Assembly (NCBI GenBank): GCA_019915015.1
Contig: JAHBBC010000001.1
Location: forward strand, 930,001-994,000
From: Auriscalpium vulgare
Taxonomy: Eukaryota; Basidiomycota; Agaricomycetes; Russulales; Auriscalpiaceae
Direction of reading: 5' to 3'
DNA length: 64,000 nt
A program made the position numbers and the translations under genes. The first letter of the stretch is position 1. Every line of letters begins with the position of its first letter. The notes under the pieces are model-generated. The model saw only the letters and a program-made list of their open reading frames with translations, was not told the DNA's origin and searched no databases. Of this stretch, positions 47,901 through 59,069 are shown piece after piece.

Positions 47901-50522
47901 TCAGGTCCGCCCAACCATCTTCTCGAGGTCATAGCCTGATGCCAGCTGGAACTCTGCTGCGCCCGAACTCATCATCACGCCACCCTTCCTCACAAGCTTC
48001 CCTTGCTTGCGCACTGCCTCCCTCATTCTCCTCTCCGCCTCCGCCTCATCCTCACTGCCATCGTCGTCGTCGGGACGACGCCCCTTCGTGCCGGCGCGGG
48101 GCTTCACCTTCGAAGTAGGCACCGCGCCGGTATCCTTGTCTGCCCTGACCTTCGTCTTGGCCTTTGTCTTGTCCTTAGCTTTCGAAGACGCAGAATGCGA
48201 TTTCAGTGAACTGGGTGCCTCGCGGAGCGCAAACGCTTTGGCCAGATGTCCGATGTGCAGGTGGCGTATGTGGAAGAGGTGCTTCTCGTCCGACGGATGC
48301 GTTGCGTACGCGCGCATGTGCGAGGCAAACGCTTTTCGTGCGAGTTCGGCGTTCTACAACGTGAAGAACGGTTATAAACGTACGAACGACACAGTTCGCA
48401 GCGGGCACATACCTCCTTGCCCTGCAGGCACCAGCGCTCGAACGCCAGCTGCACGTCCGTCGCGCGCTCCTCATATTCACCTCCTTTCCCACCAAATCCG
48501 CTCCTCAGAACGTCATTCACGTCCACGCCCTGCAGCCGAATCGCTTTGTCCCCTTCCGTCTCGGCCACCGGCTCCGCGCCTTCCACCTTCCCGAGCATCT
48601 TCCCTTCGACCCATTTTACCCACGCGGCCTCGCTCGGCGCGACGATACTCCACGCCTCGCCACCTTTGCCCGCGCGCGCCGTACGGCCGACGCGGTGCAC
48701 GTACTCGGTCGCGCCGCCCTCCGTCGGGAGGTCGTACTGCACAACGGCGCGCACGAGCGGGAGGTCGAGGCCGCGCGACGCGACGGATGTGCAGAGCAGG
48801 ATTGACGCGGTGGGCACGCTCGCGGCCTTAGGCACAGCGGAGAAGGCGCGCAAGGAGGAGAGGCGGGTGGCGAGCGGGAGGGAGCCGTGGAGCCGGAAGA
48901 TGGACGCGTTCGGGAGTAGTTGGGACTTGACTTCGACCTTGTCCGTTCCTATGGCGGCGGGTTTGTCTTTGCCGTCGGCGTCTGAGCTGGCCTCGTCCGA
49001 GTCTGATGCGGCGTCGCCGTCGCCTCCGTCCATCGCCGAGCCGCCGAGAAGGCCCCAATGAAAGTCGACGGAGTCTGTGCAGCTGAGGAAAACGATGATC
49101 TTCGAGCTGCGCTTGCTAGGGGCCTGAGACAGAAGAGACCGAAGTAATGCGACCAGAGTTACTAGGCGCAGCTTCAACGGCACGACCACGAACTTCTGGG
49201 AGAGTTGCGATGGCGGTGTGAACTTCTCGTTCGCGGCGGGCACGGCGAGCGTCCCGTCAGCAAGGATAGCAGCGGGCAGATCGGCCTCCGTCGCCTTGAT
49301 CATAATGGGCTCGCGCAGCGTCGTGCCCGCCAGCACCTGCACATCGTCCCGCATGGTTGCCGAGCACAGAACTGTCCTCCGGCGCACCTCCCAGTCCCAC
49401 CCGCCGACCTCGATACTGTGCCCCTCCCGCACAGCCTGCATCGCGAGCTTGCGGCGCCCATCGAGCCCCGCGAGTATGCCCTTGACGGTGTCCGCAAAGC
49501 CGAGCTCCATCAACCTGTCCGCCTCGTCGAGCACGAGCCAGCGGCACTTCCCCACGTTGAACGAGGACGTGTTCTGCAGGTGGTCGAGCAACCGACCCGG
49601 CGTCGAAACGAGGATCGGCACGCCCTTGCGCAGGCGCGCCTTTTCGTGCGTGCGTGTCGCGCCACCGGTGAGCAGGCCGGGAACAAGCCAGCGCGTGAGA
49701 CGCCCAGAGGCAGTCCCATCTTCCGCGTCCACATCCGCGTCCTCGGGGGTCTCGTCGTGCGGACGGAGGCGCAGCTTTAGTAGGTGCTCCAGGACATCGT
49801 AGATTTGTTTTGCCAGCTCGCGTGTTGGCGCAATGATGACGGCAAGCGTGCCAATGGAGCGGTCGATGTAGGATTGCGAGCTCAAGGGAAGGAGGTCTTG
49901 GATGATAGGGAGGAGGTAGGAGAGCGTTTTTCCTGAGCCGGTCTGGGACTGTATAAATGCATCTCGCGATGAGCTGGGGTCACTGGGCGTAAGAAGGGCG
50001 GGGAGCGCTGCGCGTTGGATTGAAGTCGGCTTGAGAATGTTCATTTTGGTGTTCAGATGCGCGGTGATGAGGGGATCCAAGCCCAAGCCCGCAAAAGTGG
50101 ACGAGTCGGTGAGCGGCGCATTGCTCGGTTTTGCGAGCTTTGAGGGGGTAGATGATGGCGCAGACTTCTCGATCTTCGGGTTGTAGGAGAACAGCGATGA
50201 GATGACTTGGGTGTGTAGGCGGGGTTTGGGTTGCGCAGATGGTTGTGGTACAGACCGTGGTTGAGCGTCGGTGCGAGGCCGTTTTGCGGGTCGTTCGGCG
50301 GGTGTTGCGGGATCGCGAGAGTTCGAGCCAGGCTCTGAATGCCGCACTTTGCGCTTCTCTACTCGTTTCGCCTTCAACCTGTGCACGGTCGTTGTAGAAC
50401 AGAATGCCAGGAGGACATGCTACGCACCTGTCTGTCCATCTTCCGCCTTTCTTGCCAGCTCCAGCGCGTGATGTCGACGCCGTGTCATCGATAAGATTCA
50501 GAACGAGGCCGTCGTCGTCCAT
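47901..50522 (-). CDS. DBP7: DEAD-box RNA helicase Dbp7 (DDX31 family)
   Basis: The minus-strand start [16 protein letters not shown] at 50,522 is followed by an intron and [12 protein letters not shown]. Helicase motifs in order are a Q-motif KPTSIQ, motif I SQTGSGKT, Ia PTRELAKQI, Ib [36 protein letters not shown] region [26 protein letters not shown] and [17 protein letters not shown]. After a second intron the C-terminus has [38 protein letters not shown], which is the C-terminal region specific to the Dbp7/DDX31 group, then a Lys-rich tail ending [12 protein letters not shown]. It acts in the nucleolus in assembly of the 60S ribosomal subunit. Length (about 810 residues) fits. All motifs are intact. 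It shares a promoter with GPN2. Confidence 0.94.
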
Positions 50523-50695
50523 TGTTCGGTTATGGCAGAAAATCTGCAGAAAATGCAAAAGCAGAGCAAGGTCTCCGGAAAACCGTAAATGGCAGGTCTC
50601 CTTCCCGATCGGGGGACACCGAGGCTCTCTCGCATTTGTCATCCGGACAATATTCTGCGTCGAGGAGTCGCTCGCGCTCACAACCGCTTCTGCTC
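50523..50695. promoter_or_regulatory. Divergent promoter between DBP7 and GPN2
   Basis: Only 173 bases separate the two start codons, which point away from each other, so both must be driven from here. No TATA box is evident. Shared control of two genes for RNA/ribosome production is plausible. Confidence 0.7.
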
Positions 50696-51895
50696 ATGCC
50701 GTTCGGCGAGATCGTTGTCGGTGCACCAGGAAGTGGCAAGTCAACCTACTGCTATGGCAAACACCAGCTCTTCTCCGCACTCAACCGGCCCATTGCCATC
50801 GTCAATCTCGACCCGGCCAACGACAACATCCCGTACCCGTGCGCCGTCGACGTCTCCGAACTTATCACCCTCTCCGCCGTTATGGAGGAGCACAGCTTAG
50901 GGCCGAACGGCGGCATGCTGTACTGCATGGAGTATCTCGAAGCCAACTACGACTGGCTGGAGGAAAGGCTGGCCGCGTTGGGAAAGGACGCCTACGTGCT
51001 CTTTGACCTGCCTGGCCAGGTCGAGCTAAGCACGAACCACCACAGCCTGAAGAACATCGTGCAGAAGCTGGGAAAGAGCGGGTTTCGGGTACGCAAGCCT
51101 GCATCTCATCCGTGTGGACTGATCGTCAGCTCGTCCAGCTAGCCGCCGTGCATCTCTGCGACGCCCACTACGTAACAGACGCTTCGAAATATATCTCAAT
51201 CCTACTTCTCTCGCTCCGCGCGATGCTACATTTGGAGCTGCCGCACGTCAACGTGCTCTCCAAGGTTGATCTTATCAAGCAATACGGGGACCTCGGTATG
51301 GGCGTCTACATCCCGGTACTAGTACCTGCTCATCGGCGCTGCAAAGACTTCAATCTGGACTTCTATACCGAAGTGCAGGATCTTTCATATCTCGAAAATT
51401 CCCTTTCGTCCGCCACACCCCGTTTCGCCGCATTGAACATGGCAATCTGCGAACTCATCGAGGACTTTGGGCTAGTTGGGTTCGAAACCCTAGCAGTGGA
51501 GGCACGTTCGTGTCACACCTAGTACTTCACACATTCATTTTGACTCCTACAACCAGGATAAACACTCCATGCTGAATCTCACGCGCGTGATCGACCGCGC
51601 AACGGGCTACGTCTTCGTTCCGCCCGCCGACGCGGCAGCGCCCGCTGGAGCAGCGAACGACCAGAATGCACCGAGCAGCCAGCGCCCGAACACTTACGGC
51701 CTGTTCTCCAGCGCGGCAGGCGCGCTGTCGGGCACGCGTAGCGACGTGCGTGACGTCCAGGAACGGTGGGTGGACTCGCGCGAAGACTGGGATGCGTTTG
51801 AGCGGAAGCAATGGAGGGAGGAAGGCGAGGCGGTGCGGAGAGAGGCGGAAACAGCGAAGCAGAAGAGTAAGATACGGGAGAGGAAGGGCCCATGA
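50696..51895 (+). CDS. GPN2: GPN-loop GTPase 2
   Basis: The start MPFGEIVVGAPGSGKSTYC contains the P-loop GAPGSGKS. It is followed by VNLDPANDNIPYPCAVDV, the family signature Gly-Pro-Asn in SLGPNGGMLYCMEYLE, the G3 motif FDLPGQVEL and SKVDLI (in place of NKxD). Introns give continuous family sequence (GFR then LVQLAAVHLCDAHY; KQYGDL then DFNLDFYTEVQDL). The last intron probably has a GC-AG donor (GAG|GCACGT), giving VE then DKHSMLNLTRVIDRATGYVF. The end is SKIRERKGP with stop at 51,893-51,895. GPN2 works with GPN1/GPN3 in the cytoplasm in assembly and nuclear import of RNA polymerase II. Length (about 350 residues) is normal. The last exon has a copy downstream. Confidence 0.92.
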
Positions 51896-52296
51896 ACAGG
51901 GCTTCACGTTTCGACGGGTAAAAGGTGCCGTTACTCAGGTTTGGTGCGTTTCGTCAGCTGGTATCGGCCCGATGGCAGTCAGTTGATATAGACTCGCTGA
52001 ACCAGCCCAGTGGCCGAACACTACGTCGTTGCCAGGAGAATCGTGATGCCAGCACTTTTGACCACTCCTTAGGGGCTATGACAAGATGTTGAATCTTGAT
52101 AGGTTGCACAAAGCGTACCACGACATGGCCCCAGAAAAATCTACCCTTCTAGGATATCTCGAGCGAGTTCTCTAGAAACATAGTTTGGGTGTGGCATGTT
52201 GACTATGCGGCGGTCTGGAAAGCTTCTGACGTACATCCGAAACTGGAACCGTACGATAAAGAATACTTGACATGCCTGGCTCTGGCACGCGGGTTT

Positions 52297-52556
52297 CGTC
52301 AGGCGAAACCAGGCGATGGCCTCGCTTTTAGCCCTCGTTGTTACTGGGCCGATTAAACTTGATCGATGATCATGAAAGCTTAATACCTAGAGCGTATACG
52401 TATGATAGCAAGCCAAAATCGGTATCGTCGGGCGAAGCCGGGCGGCGTAGCTCTCGTTTTCTGCCTTCGTTTTTGCTGGAAAGCAGGTTCATGAATGGTT
52501 TAAAGTCTATAAGAGCGTATACGTATACTTCCTCTGCGAACCCAAAATCAAATTAC
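52297..52556 (+). repeat. Tandem repeat, two units of about 129 bases
   Basis: The unit starting CGTCAGGCGAAACC at 52,297 recurs as CGTCGGGCGAAGCC at 52,426. Both contain GAGCGTATACGTAT near their ends. The two are diverged. They lie between GPN2 and its copied exon. Confidence 0.6.
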
Positions 52557-52579
52557 AGCGTCTGCCCTCGTTCTCTCTC

Positions 52580-52942
52580 CGTGTCACACCTAGTACTTCA
52601 CACGTTCATTTTGACTCTTACGACCAGGATAAACACTCCATGCTGAATCTCACGCGCGTGATAGACCGCACAACGGGCTATGTCTTCGTGCGGCCCGCGG
52701 ACGCAGCAGCGCCCGCTGGATTAGCGAACGATTTGAATGCGCCGAGCAGCCAGCGCCCGAACATTTACGGCCCGTTCTCCAGCGCTGCAGGCGCGCTCGC
52801 GGGCACACGCAGCGACGTGCGTGACGTCCAGGAACGGTGGGTGGACTCGCGCGAGAACTGGAGATGCATTTGAGCGGAAGCAATGGAGGGAGGACGGCGA
52901 GGCGGTGCGGAGAGAGGCGGAAGCGGCGACGCAGAAGAGTAA
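52580..52942 (+). pseudogene. Duplicated last exon of GPN2, frameshifted
   Basis: From inside the last intron of GPN2 (CGTGTCACACC at 51,509, here 52,580) through MLNLTRVIDRTTGYVF and SDVRDVQERWVDSREN the sequence is a near copy. One extra base after the ENW codons shifts the frame compared with the parent exon. There is no start or upstream gene, so this is a dead partial duplication about 1.07 kb from its source. Confidence 0.9.
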
Positions 52943-52990
52943 GGTGAAGCGCCCATAACTACTAACGACTCTGAAGCGGTATCAGTCACA

Positions 52991-53706
52991 GTGCCCGCCT
53001 GTACCAACCCAAACACCAAAACCCGCACTGAGATCCACGGCCCCATACTTCCACCCACTGGATTGTCAAGGCTCGAGATGTCGCCCTTGTCCGTGATCGA
53101 CTTACTCCCCTTCGCGATGACTGTGGTCAGCATCCTCTCATGCGCCGCCGGAGTATTGAGGCTGCGTCCGTCCGTCCGGGTAGACAAGACTGCCGAGTTT
53201 CTCCTGGAAACCAGCAAACTTGTGGAGCTTCTCGAGAAGTCCCCGGGCGGAATCCCACCGCATAGCTTCGTCCTTCGCCTTGATTCGTACGTCGTGTGCT
53301 CTCTTGCATCCCGGTGCCACCGCTTACTTGAACCTTGTCGCGCAACAGCGTTAAGATTCGCTTCAACGTACTACGGAGCAAGAGCAAGCGCGCTCCTGGG
53401 ATATACCGCCAGGCCCGCGCCGCCATCGGAGACGCGCTAACCTGGAAGCTTTTCCGTGTTCACTGGGAGATCGAAGGCTTGAGGCGTGATGTCCTGGTGA
53501 GTGTTAGTTCGCCGTGGATCTGTGCGACTGACAATTACCGGACATGTTGCTCGCAGTTCGTGCTCAACGGCATGGCGTCCGATGGCTTGGGGGACGTCGG
53601 CGGGTCGGATGCCCAGTCTGGAGAAGGTATCCGTGAAGGTGAGCTCAATGAATCCCAGATCGTACCCGGATGTTTGACGCATGGCATGCGTATAAGAAGG
53701 TCATGA
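52991..53706 (+). CDS. Hypothetical protein with one membrane segment
   Basis: Three exons chain with GT-AG introns. Start MPACTNP at 52,991 or, more likely, the internal MSPLSVIDLLPFAMTVV at 53,078. One hydrophobic segment (LLPFAMTVVSILSCAAGVL) is followed by a helical, charged part: TAEFLLETSKLVELLEKS, then after the intron VKIRFNVLRSKSKRAPGIY and WKLFRVHWEIEGLRRDVL. The end is Gly/Ser/acid-rich. Similar short membrane-anchored coiled proteins are common in mushrooms, but I recognise no named family. Stop at about 53,706. Confidence 0.5.
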
Positions 53707-54263
53707 TACGAACTGACGAGACGGACGTCGACGATACTGTCCTTGCTGGGTACGGCGCCTGACCCCACATGCACCGTCCAGACGAGGCCGCCAAACCGTA
53801 GTTATCAAAGTAGCTTGTTATCTTTTGCTTGAGTTGTCGTATATCTTGTCTAGTTGATACCCCGACGGCCTTTAGTGGCCTCGGCATACTGTACTACCCA
53901 CTGATGTTAGCGTGCATTCTTGTCCATACGCCGAGTTTATTGCTGAGTCTCAGCGAACCCACACCAGCATCAATCCAGCGGGTCCGGTTGTAGACATGGC
54001 CAACCACTAAGTTCAACGATCGTAGGCTGCACGATGTAGAGCAAAATCAAATTGGATTGCTGATCTCAACGGCATGTGCCGAGGGTGCCTCAGAGGATGC
54101 TGGAGAGGGCAATGTGGTCGATCGCTTGTTACTCCCTCGCAGATTGGCCATCATGGAGATCACCGACTGTCGATTCAAGTAAGTACGAGCATTAGGATAC
54201 ACAGAATGGTTCATAGAAGCTACAAGAAGAGTCAGAGACAGAGAAGATCGAGCATGAGCGCGT

Positions 54264-55377
54264 CTATCGTCGCTTTCCAGACGGCACGCAAAGGGTGGAT
54301 CTCTCTAGTACAGCATGCTCCGGCGTGTCGTGCTCAATGCCCAGATCTTCGGCGAGAGCCACCGCGTCTTGTGGAGAGAGGGAATCCGCCACGAGCGCCC
54401 AGAAGCTATTGGAGAGCAGTTTTATATACAGGAAGTGAGCGATCAAGGCAAGGGCTAGGATAAGCTGACAAGAACAGCGGATGGGAGACGCACTTGAGGA
54501 AGACTTTCTTCCGGCGGACCCACTCGGCGCGCAATTTCAGCCAGTCAGTATCGAGAAGCGCGAGATCGGCAGCAGAGATCAGTGGGGTGCCGTTGCGCAG
54601 AGGAGTCAGGTGGGAGCTCAAAGCTGTCGCCTGATGCAAGGCTCCATCAGCGTGGGTTTCATTCAAAGGACGAATATATGCGCACCTTCGTCTCAGCATC
54701 AAATATTTGCGACGCGAGTGACTCATTCGTAGGGGTAGCCTTGATCTTCGCGAGTTCTGTGTGGTATCCAGATTCACAGAAATGGCAACTCAGCCGCGCA
54801 AGAAGGCTTAAGGGGCACAAGGGCAGGAAGGTTGGGAGCGCAACGCACCAGACGACAGCGTCTTAACCTCAGCAGCCAGCGCTTTGTTCGTCTCTTCTAT
54901 CTCAGCGAGCTCAGTGGTGAGTGCCTTGATCTCCGAGTCGGGTAGCGCAGGTGCGTTGGCCTGGTTAGTTACGAAGAACGTGGTCTTGCCTGAGTGTATG
55001 CGCATCAGAATCCGCAACTTGCGCAGAGAGCCGAGCCTCAGTATCCCACGCGAGCGGGGGCGCACCATATGTCTTTTGGGTTACCGCGCCCTTCTCTGCA
55101 AGGGCGATAAGAATCTTCTGTGTCGCGGCCTTGGGTACAGCGCCTTTCAGGTTTGCCGAGACGTCCACAGCTCCGAAAGGGCGATTCATCTGCACAATGA
55201 AGGTCAGCGCACAGTATGATGGACATGACGAAGGACGTACGCGGGTGATGTAGTCAAGAATGCAGTCCTCGGCTGTGAGATGCATATGAGAGCGCGCCGA
55301 GATGAGTGACCGGATAAGAACGACTGACCGTCTTGTCCCTTGAGCACCTTGACGTCGGATTTCTCTTTCGGAGGCAT
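54264..55377 (-). CDS. HOP2: Hop2/PSMC3IP-like meiotic homologous-pairing protein
   Basis: The minus-strand start MPPKEKSDVKVLKGQD at 55,377 is followed after an intron by AEDCILDYITR and MNRPFGAVDVSANLKGAV, then ATQKILIALAEKGAVTQKTYG, the winged-helix DNA-binding domain of Hop2. Next are TTFFVTNQANAPALPDSE and a leucine-rich coiled coil, EIKALTTELAEIEETNKAL. The C-terminal part has GTPLISAADLALLDTDWLK and LRAEWVRRKKVF, a block diagnostic for this family, and ends CVPSGKRR after FWALVADSLSPQDAVALAED. Hop2 with Mnd1 forms a dimer that loads Dmc1/Rad51 filaments for strand exchange in meiosis, in the nucleus. Several introns were placed by eye. No lesion was found. Confidence 0.88.
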
Positions 55378-57067
55378 GTCAGAGAGTAAGGCGTGCAGAT
55401 GTGGGCAGGACGAAATCTGTAGTCTCGAGGCAACTGGATGAGACGAAGAGGTGTCATCGGCCATCGGGTACGTGACCGTCACCGCCGCGTTACACAGTTG
55501 ATGGACGTGACTGCACGCGTTGTCACACACTACCACATTTTCCTTCCAACCGTTGGTGACCTTCCGCTGGCAGCAGCGTTTGCAGGATGCAGTCCGAGAC
55601 TTAGTCAGATATCAGCACTCTCGCTCTTTCTACTGCTACCAGGGAGCTGGATGTGGCGGCAATATGTCTGTAAAATGGCTAAGGCGCATTCATCTTGCAT
55701 TCATCCGAGTCGGTCGACGCCGATGATCCTAATTGCCGGCGTATCTGTGAGTCAATAAAAAATTTCAGGAGGCAATAAATACTCACAGTAACTTCAATGA
55801 ACAGTATGGGGGTGGATTGAAGGGTTGACAAAGCCTTTTGCTAAGACCCATGGCTCAGACACTCCGACAGCGCTCGGCTATCGCCTTTGAGTGTTCCTCT
55901 CTGTGAATGTGACTGGGCTTCCTTGGATCAACTCACTTAGGGTGATGGAAAACGAAGCTACACAAACCTTACGGATGAGCTGGTCTGTGGACGTTCTCGT
56001 TTCGAAACGACTGCAGCTTCTCTCAACCCGCGACCTCCCGGCCGACGGGCATTCTGGCGTTGCTCTTGGCAAACCAAGACACCCTCGGGTCTCTCAGGCA
56101 TGAAGGTAGTCTTTTTGAGCTCACAGGCGCGGGTGTCTAGCTTCCTGCTCAGCCGGGGTGGTTCGGAAGACGTTCGAACACCTCGTGGGGGACCGGTTGG
56201 TGTCCTCCGATCGCTCCCGGACGCTTCATCCAATCCCGTTGCGCGCGCTGCTAAGGCTGCGAATATCGGTCCATTGAGGTCTGAGAAGCACCCATAGATC
56301 GTAGCACCAAGTGCCGTCAGTCTCTCATGGATGTTTGGTATGTAAATGCCGTTTGCCGGTCAGTGCGCCATGATTTTGTTGTGCACGCAGCAGACTCATC
56401 ATTCTTCCTCAGTTTCAACCATTGGTCAAATTTTCTTAATATCTGCTCCGTCAACCCGGCCCTATCACCTAGGACAGAAGACCCCAAGAGAACTTCGGAA
56501 TCACTGCGTAGTCTTCCTGCATCGCCAAGACATCCAAACTTTGATTCGGCGCTGACCTGCTTCGCGGCGCGCGCAGGGAATACACGAGCGCCAGGTTCTT
56601 GCGGGGCTCCTTGTTCCGTCTGACGTCGTGAGCACATGAGGTCAAGTAAGTCCCGCCCTGCCTGAATGCCGAGCTCCTGCCGGTCTGTGCTCGGGTGTGG
56701 TCGCGAACCTCGGAGGGATGCGCGCATCGGACGATGGCCGAGCTGACAGAGCTCGACGATGGCGTACAAGTGCGGCGATGCGGACGCCGCACTGTCGCGG
56801 AACAACCGGAAGGAGCGCGGGTCGAACAGGATTAAGGTGCGCCCTCCTTCGCACGTGATGGGAGCCAATAGGCGGGGCGCAATGGAACCGCTGAAGTTGG
56901 AGAACGCGTCTCTCACCCCTAAATATGCGACCGCCTGACGTTGTTCGGGCTACTCACGAGTCCTGCGAAATGCGGTCACCTGTTATCCAGGCGCCAGAAC
57001 GTATAAGACGCAGGTACTTACCCACTTAGACCCCAGCTGTCGCTTTTCTAAACGCATAACAACGATC
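55378..57067. other. Intergenic with an unassigned minus-strand frame
   Basis: A 199-codon minus-strand frame (56,317-56,916, containing GGRTLILFDPRSFRLFRDS and GLTEQILRKFDQWLKLRK) may belong to a spliced gene with another frame at 55,958-56,233, but no family was recognised. The right end is the FDH promoter. Confidence 0.35.
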
Positions 57068-58714
57068 ATGAAGGTGAGCTCGCCATGGTTGGCGTCGCGG
57101 GCACAGCGCGCTCACTATCACTCTCTTAGGTCCTCGCTATCCTCTACGACGGTGGTGTTGCTGCAGAGCAGGAGCCACGCTTGTTGGGAACAGTGGAGAA
57201 CCAGGTGTGTCTCCTAAGTATATTGCGACGTCGACGTGCTTCTCACTAGTCAAAACAGCTTGGTATACGCAAATTCCTAGAGGAGCAAGGCCACGAGTTT
57301 GTAGTAAGACTTCTTGTCCTGTGTACCGGTCGTCATGTTTGACACTGCTCCCGGCTTCAGGTGTCCAGCTCGAAGGAGGGCGCTGATAGCGTATTTCAAA
57401 AAGAAATCAAGGACGTCAGTGATGCGGTTTTTCCACCCCTCATATGCTCACCTTATCAAAGGCCGAGGTCCTGATCACGACTCCATTCCACCCTGGCTAC
57501 CTCACCCGCGAGATCGTCGAGTCGGTGCGCATGCGCCTTCTTACCCTTTCCCGGCCGGCTGATGAGTTTTGCAGGCACCAAAACTCAAGCTGTGCATCAC
57601 CGCTGGTGTCGGCTCCGACCATATCGACCTGAACGCTGCGGTGGACCACAAGATCCAAGTCCTTGAGGTGAGCCACATGTGTCACCATGAGGACAAAACG
57701 ATGACGTCATTCGCCAGGTGTCCGGCTCTAATGTTGTGTCCGTCGCCGAGCACGTCGTGATGTCCATCCTTCTGCTCGTCCGCAACTTCGTCCCTGCTCA
57801 TGAGGTGCGTGCTCGTCTGAGAGAGTATTTTTTGTGGCTCATCTGTCTTTAGATGATCGAGCGCGGTGATTGGCAAGTATCTCAGATCGCCCGCCACGCG
57901 TTCGATCTCGAGAATAAGGTTGTTGGCACCATTGGCGCCGGCCGCATCGGGTACCGTGTCCTTCAACGTCTGGTGCCATTTGACTGCAAGGAGCTGCTGT
58001 ACTACGATTACGCTGCCCTCCCGGCCCGTCGGTCTCCCCGTCCTCACATGCAATTCAGTATCAGCTGATCCTTCTTCAGAGGCTGCCAAGGCCATCAACG
58101 CTCGTCGCGTGGAGGACCTGAAGGTTTGCCTCGCGCATATCGTCTTCGTAATTGGTCTGCAATCATTTTTATTCAGGATTTCGTGTCTCAATGCGATGTC
58201 GTCACGGTCAACTGCCCACTCCACGAAGGCACGCGCGGCCTCGTAAACTCGGAGCTTCTGAAGCACTTCAAGAAGGTATGCAAAGCTCCGCCTTGTATTC
58301 TCTCCACAGCCAACGACGATTTCGCAGGGCGCATGGCTTGTGAACACCGCGCGCGGTGCCATCTGCGACAAGGACGCCGTCGCTGAGGCGCTGAAGAGCG
58401 GGCAGCTGAGTGGGTACGCGGGTGACGTGTGGAACGTGCAGCCCGCGCCGCGCGACCATGTCTGGCGCACGATGAAGAACCCCCTCGGCGGTGGCAACGG
58501 TATGGTCCCGCACTACTCCGGCACGACGCTCGACGCGCAAGCGCGCTATGCGAATGGCGTGAAGAGTATCCTGGAGAACTACCTCAGCGGCAAGCCGCAG
58601 GAGCCTGGGAACGTCATCATCGGCGTGAGTGGGTACGAAACGAAAGCTTGTGAGTTCCCTCCTTCAATTTGGCGATCGCGGCGCTGATACTGCCACACAG
58701 ACGGTCAGCGCTGA
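57068..58714 (+). CDS. FDH: NAD-dependent formate dehydrogenase
   Basis: A gene with many small introns. Exon 1 is only ATGAAG; after the intron comes [20 protein letters not shown], then [74 protein letters not shown], the Rossmann motif [54 protein letters not shown] and [18 protein letters not shown]. The C-terminus GYETKAYGQR, completed by a last tiny exon (stop 58,712-58,714), is the fungal FDH ending. The enzyme oxidises formate to CO2 with NAD+ in the cytosol; in wood-decay fungi it removes formate from oxalate breakdown. The catalytic His (VPHYSG) and the Arg in NTARGA are present. About 360 residues, normal length. Confidence 0.93.
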
Positions 58715-59069
58715 GGAATGTCGCTCGTGTAGTCTATCGATGCTCAGTGTGATTGTATATGTATAATATGGCAGTCTCCTTGCGAAAGTCGTGCTGATGA
58801 GAAGGAATGCTGGAGCGCCGTCGACACTCATGCCACTAAGTCGCTGTCCTTCTCATAATTTGAACAACCGAACCTCGAAGCGGTGGTGGGAAGGAGTCCG
58901 GGTTTCCGATTGAATCCTGAGATGTTCGTCCGGGGATAGTAGATAAGCGCCTGACTCAGCCTTCTCTTCGCGGGGGGGTTCGAGAGTCCGAACCTACGTT
59001 TTAATACGGAAATGGCAAGCGCAGTCGTCTGTTATCCCCGCTGAGGCCTCCTCGACGACGCCGCAGACC

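Noticed and set aside
58955..59000. tRNA-like text GGGGTTCGAGAGTCCGAACC
   Set aside because: The B-box-like part has extra bases and no cloverleaf can be closed around it.
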